Assembly: GCA_016806645.1 (NCBI GenBank) | Contig: JACSYO010000389.1 | Coordinates: 2,146,001 to 2,210,000, forward strand | Reading direction: 5' to 3' | DNA: 64,000 bases | From: Ophiodon elongatus | Lineage: Eukaryota; Chordata; Actinopteri; Perciformes; Hexagrammidae | Shown: piece after piece, positions 59,421 to 64,000 of the stretch | Layout: each line of letters opens with the position of its first letter | Position numbering within the stretch: position 1 is the stretch's first letter | Position numbers and translations under genes: made by a program | Notes under the pieces: model-generated | What the model was told of the DNA's origin: nothing | The model's database searches: none | Seen by the model: only the letters and a program-made list of their open reading frames with translations

Positions 59421-62400
59421 ATATGGACTTCCTTTACTACAATGTTGTTTCCTGCAGTGGATTCCTTAATTAAGGTTTGGTCAAGAGGTGCCTGCAAGAT
59501 TTTTCACAATGTTCCCACTTTTTTAATAACCACTACTCTAATATAATAAAAACAAAAGAAATTAGCACCAACACAATTTGCAGTTAGTTTTCCACTATTT
59601 TATTTTATTTTATTTTATTTATTTTTTAAGGCTATGAGCACCAAAACCAAATTCCATTCACCTTTGCTGTTTTTGTTGTCAATAGGGTGGACTGAACCTG
59701 TAAAGCAGTGCCATTGATGCAAGTAATGTAATCTGTTCCTGTGCACAAGTTCACTCTCTAAAATGCCATCCTCTGGTTAAAAATGCTGAGACGGTAATTG
59801 TTAATTCATGCTGTTTTGATATTTACAAGCCATTTAGCTTTAATGCCGTGTCCAGGACTAAACAGACACTAAAGCTACATCGCGCACAATGTTTTACTGT
59901 TGACTATAAACCGGCTTTGGAGAGTATTTGATCACCTTGATAGTTTGAGGTGCCACTAGACAATGTTATCCTCTCATCGGTGTCGTCAAATAGTAGTAAA
60001 TGTTTAACTTTTGTACATAATAAACATATATCCCTTGAGAGCTATAGAGATACTGAAGCAGTTCTAGCTCTGCGCAGGCATTCTGTAATTTCTCAGACAT
60101 ATTCTAATCTTGTCTCATAGATTTGTGCCTTATTTCCAAGGATTTTTCTATTTAATCATTGAGTTTCAGATTGCTTTGCTTTCAACGGTCTGTTATAAAT
60201 GAAGTCACGGTTCAGGTCAGTAGGGCCCCGAACTCCCTGAGGATCTCAGGATCTCTTTTCAGCCTCTATTTGAAAGAAAACACCAAGGCCATAAAGCAGG
60301 AGGGGAAGAGAAGGAGATGTCAACAGGTCAAGAAAGTACAAATCACCTGTTTTGTCTCCGCTGCATTCAGCGCCTAGATTCAAACTAGTAGATGGAGAGG
60401 GGGTCACACCTAATTTGGAGATCCGGCTCTATCCTTTATGTATCGTGTCGTTTTTTGTCATATTCGCTCTAAAACAGCTTCAAGCGTGCTTGTTAGTGCC
60501 CTGCGTCGCCTTTAAGATTCCTGTGATGAAGCTCTACTGTGATGAAGCGCTCCTGATCATACCGATCTTTTTCATATCAGCGAAAAGAGATCATCAGACC
60601 TTCTTTGATGCACAGAGGGTGTTTTGTTTACCAAGGCTGTCACTGGATGTTATCTGCATGGACAGGGATTGAATCATCAATGCTCCAAAGCCCACCCTCT
60701 CTCCCTACTGTAATCTTTGCAAATCCCAACACTTGTCTGATGAATTTTCCAAATGTGGCATCTCGCCGGCACCACACAGCTCAGTTGCTCGCTTGGTTAT
60801 CTGCCAAACTAAAATTGCCATGCTTATCTGGCAACTGCCCTTTGATTTACAATACTACACTGAAGCTCGTGTTCTGCGGCTTTGCATCTCTGCAGTGTCC
60901 AATTCATCAGCCGGTGCAGTGGAACAGAAATGTGTTTTTTGGTGTTTTTTTTAATGGATCCGTCATATTCCAGGCGCCTGGTGCCGCAGAACATGCTGTG
61001 GCTCAGTGGACCTCCGCTCAGAGTGGAGCCTCTCATTATACCTCTGGCCCGCACATAGCGCCTCTGAACAAACATGGAACCAGAAATAGTGCTGAAACAA
61101 CGAGTCAAGTAGTTGTTTAGCAGATTGACAGAAAATACATGTTGTTGCTTGTCTCAGCTCGATATAATTTATATTAAAACACACTTAGTTTTCTTGCATA
61201 GTTTTCAAATGTGAACTTTTTAATTAGTTATTAAAGTAGGCGGACAGCATACTAAAAAATATGGTGCATGCATGATATTTTGAGTATACTTAACAGTTTG
61301 GAGGCCCCCTTTTTGCTCGATTAATGCTTTTTCATGGGGAATGACTGATTTCCAAGAAACTCATGAAGACATCTCTCGTAAACACAAGATTTAAAGTGGT
61401 GCTTTTGTGTGATTCTTTGTGGAGAAACTCAGTTTTACAGATTGATTAGTCGTATAGTTGACTAAGAATTGCTTTCGTCGATGACAGCCCTACACACCAC
61501 AGACAAAAACCTGCTTAGAATTAGGACAAAGCTAATGAAACTTCCTGTTTATATCACCAAAATATTGGTGGGGACTGTAGTGCTAAACAGTATTTATTTC
61601 ATACTCATCCGAAATGCAAAAAGTAATCTGGGTAACATAATGTATGTGTATACATATCTTTTTTTACAAATATTTATTTAATACATTCAAAACATTTTTT
61701 GACAGTGCCAAGATGGTTCTCATATTCCCATAGCACTTACATTCTCCTCTATCCATTCATATACAGATATTTGCTATACTGTACTATTATGTTGAAAACC
61801 TTTTGAAAATACAGACCTGTAAATAAAGGCAGTGAAAAAAAGAAAAGGGTTCATTGTTAATTAAAATAACAGTGAGTTGCAGGACTAGACAATAATCCTA
61901 TTTACCAGACAGTGGGGGTCTTCAGCCATGGGACTCATCTCTTCCTGAGAGGGAAGAGATGAGGCGAACAACAGTCACAGCACATCAACCACCAGCCGGC
62001 CTGTTGCTGTTGTGTCCCTGAAAAAAAAAAACACAACACAAACTATTTGTCCCCTTCGGAGTGTTGTGCTCTCCATGGGTAATAGATGATGGATGGTGTG
62101 ACATTTCCGGACATGCTTGTTTGGGTGTTTCACAGCGATGTGCAGCTCCGTCGCTGCCTGGTTGCCCGGCATTATTGGGACCAAATGGAAAGAGCGTGAC
62201 ATTACACGTGGAAAACAGAGAGTAAGCATTCTCGCCGGGTAATAAAACGCTCTCCCCCTCCCTGACCTTTTTAACATGAGCACAGTATCACCATGCATTG
62301 CGGTGGCATCAATTCATGTCAGGGAGCCATACGTTGGAGCTGAGTGAGGCACGTCGAGAGCGCATGTATTGGAGAAGGGGGATGTCTGTGGGATATTTCC

Positions 62401-64000
62401 TTTCGTAGCCTCACTCATTTCCCCAATGAAAGTAATCCATCTTGAGATGAGGCCCGTTGCTTCTTTACCTTGACTTTGCCCTCGGCAGATAGAAATCAAC
62501 AGACACACAAGTTCACAGAGTCCTCTTATATGTAAGAAGAGCTCCTCTGCGCTGACATCCCTTGTTGTTCGGTGGCCACAATACACCAGACAACAGTTAT
62601 CCCAGAAACAAATAAAGTATGTTGAGTTCCCATTTAAAAGTTGAATTTTAAGATCTTTAACATACGTCGAAACATGGAAGTCTCCTGGGTAGTTTGTATA
62701 GGTTTATGTTTTGGCCATAATTCTGAATTATTTCAATTTAAAAATCCTGGTTTAATGTCAGATTGGTGTGACGATTTAGTGTGACTACAATACCCATGAG
62801 CCTCAGCAACTTTGTTGTTTGCTATATAGAAGAAGCTAGTAAGAGCCGGAGCAAGTTCAGAGGGCTTTGTTATTTGGTCTACATTGCCCCAGTGGCTGAA
62901 TTCATCCCACATTGTAGCAAACCTTTGACTTTTTACTAAAGAACCTGATATTTTCTAATGCAAGTCACTCATCTTTTGTAATGATGATTCAACCAGGAGA
63001 AATTCATGTCCATTTAGCTTTGGCTGATGTTGTGATGAAAGGCTATGGAGGTGCGGCCGGTCCTTGTACAGGAGTTCAAAGGGATCAAAATTAGTTATTA
63101 GGCGCTCGAAGGGCGGTAAATTGTCAGGCTGTAATTTCCACTCTCAGATTTATGACTTGGCCTCAAGGGGCCTTTACAGCATAGAGACGACCCCTCTTAC
63201 CTCGCCAGCTAAAGGTTATTGTAAATCACACCCCTCCTACCCCCAACGCCATGAAACTCTCTCACACAAACACCCTCACTGACCTTTCTTTTCCCCTTTT
63301 TTCTGCTGTACAAGCTTCACTTTCCCTGAAATAATCATCTCCCATCTACAAGTGGATTTTTTTTCATTTTGCTGTTGTTTTCCTCTGCTCCCATTAAAGG
63401 CAAGTGACCAGTCCCCCGCTGCTCTGATATGACATCACAACAGGGTCATGCAAAGTGCATTCAGGACAACCACTCATTGTCCTCTCCAAGAATGGGCTCT
63501 TTTGTCTCTTTAAGCGCATTTGTTAAAAAAGTTTGACTGTCCAATTCCAAAATTAATCACAGGCAATCAAGCTGTATAAAACCAATGCATTATTCAACCG
63601 ACAAAGTTCAGTGGTTTCCTTTTATTCATGGATGGTTCGTTTTCAGTTCATGGATAATTGTGAATGATTAATTTCTGCTTGCTTCATTATGCATAAATGG
63701 GAAGTGCCATTAGATTTCATGTGGAGTTTTGTGGAGGACAGGCAAAGACATATCAAACCAGACAGGCATGTTGCTTTATCAAGTTGATTGTGTTACTGTG
63801 TTGGAAAATCAATGAAAATATAATCCAGTTTGATGTTTTGACAGTAGAACCCTACAGCTTCTCTGTACCTACATCAAATCATCCTACCGTACGCTCTTTG
63901 GTTTGAGCAGCTCTTAGAAGTTGGGATGGCTTTACAACCTGCCTCTTTCTCTTCGGAGAATAAAAGGACGAGTGAGCTCACAAACACTGGAATATTCATG
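59421..64000. other. Unassigned non-coding stretch to the end of the window
   Basis: About 4.6 kb. A (TTTTA)5 repeat lies at 59596-59622 and a short hairpin at 61934-61963. A 171-codon + frame at 60605-61120 is unrecognised, and its neighbour at 60352-60672 overlaps it in another frame. Neither has domain or splice support. Confidence 0.45.
61934..61963. repeat. Perfect 12-bp hairpin with a 6-base loop
   Basis: CTCATCTCTTCC, loop TGAGAG, then the exact reverse complement. Confidence 0.9.

Noticed and set aside
60605..61120. 171-codon + frame with a hydrophobic middle
   Set aside because: No family resemblance, a second overlapping frame in the same region, and no splice or promoter signals.

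Overview
This looks like non-coding nuclear DNA from a spiny-rayed (percomorph) teleost fish. Three things point there. It is very rich in (CA)n, (GA)n and (CT)n microsatellites. It carries many short interspersed repeats whose sequences I recognise as common in percomorph genomes. It also holds a tRNA-derived SINE and a decayed Tc1-type transposon of the kind seen in fish. Nothing in it looks bacterial, viral or organellar, and almost all open frames are short and patternless.

Only one place looks convincingly genic. At about 23.29-24.10 kb on the + strand a CpG-rich block with a (GGAGA)n array leads to a short coding exon (24016-24096). This exon runs straight into a textbook splice-donor context, of the GC-AG type if the frame-ending CAG is the exon end. 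I read it as the promoter, 5' UTR and first coding exon of a gene with a very long first intron. I could not name the gene. No further exon could be established in the remaining 40 kb, so the right-hand part is probably intron or regulatory DNA. A second, weaker exon candidate lies at 34184-34539.

Layout: 1.8-2.6 kb is a dense CA-repeat cluster. 3.1-4.8 kb has two MITE-like elements ending in TTAA. 5.4-6.6 kb is a run of long polypurine and polypyrimidine tracts. 8.3-9.0 kb has a repeat fragment and a 70-bp direct duplication. 13.3-13.8 kb and 16.5-16.8 kb hold further repeats. 23.3-24.1 kb is the candidate gene start. 26.3-26.9 kb is one repeat inserted inside another. 28.9-32.4 kb has several repeat fragments. 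39.5-39.8 kb is the SINE. 44.0-44.9 kb is the Tc1 remnant split by a second repeat. 53.7-54.0 kb is a degenerate minisatellite whose period changes from about 37 to about 50 bp. 57.35-57.77 kb is a terminal-inverted-repeat element carrying a TCTCGCGAGA palindrome. 59.1-59.4 kb is another copy of the repeat that interrupts the Tc1 element.

I found no CRISPR array, operon, rRNA or intact tRNA gene, and nothing I can defend as a new biological system. The most useful leads are the unnamed first exon with its unusual leader and donor, the nested repeats, the motif-bearing TIR element and the period-shifting minisatellite. Repeat families are labelled A to H for this window only. Their recognition rests on memory of common fish repeats plus copy-to-copy comparison within the window.
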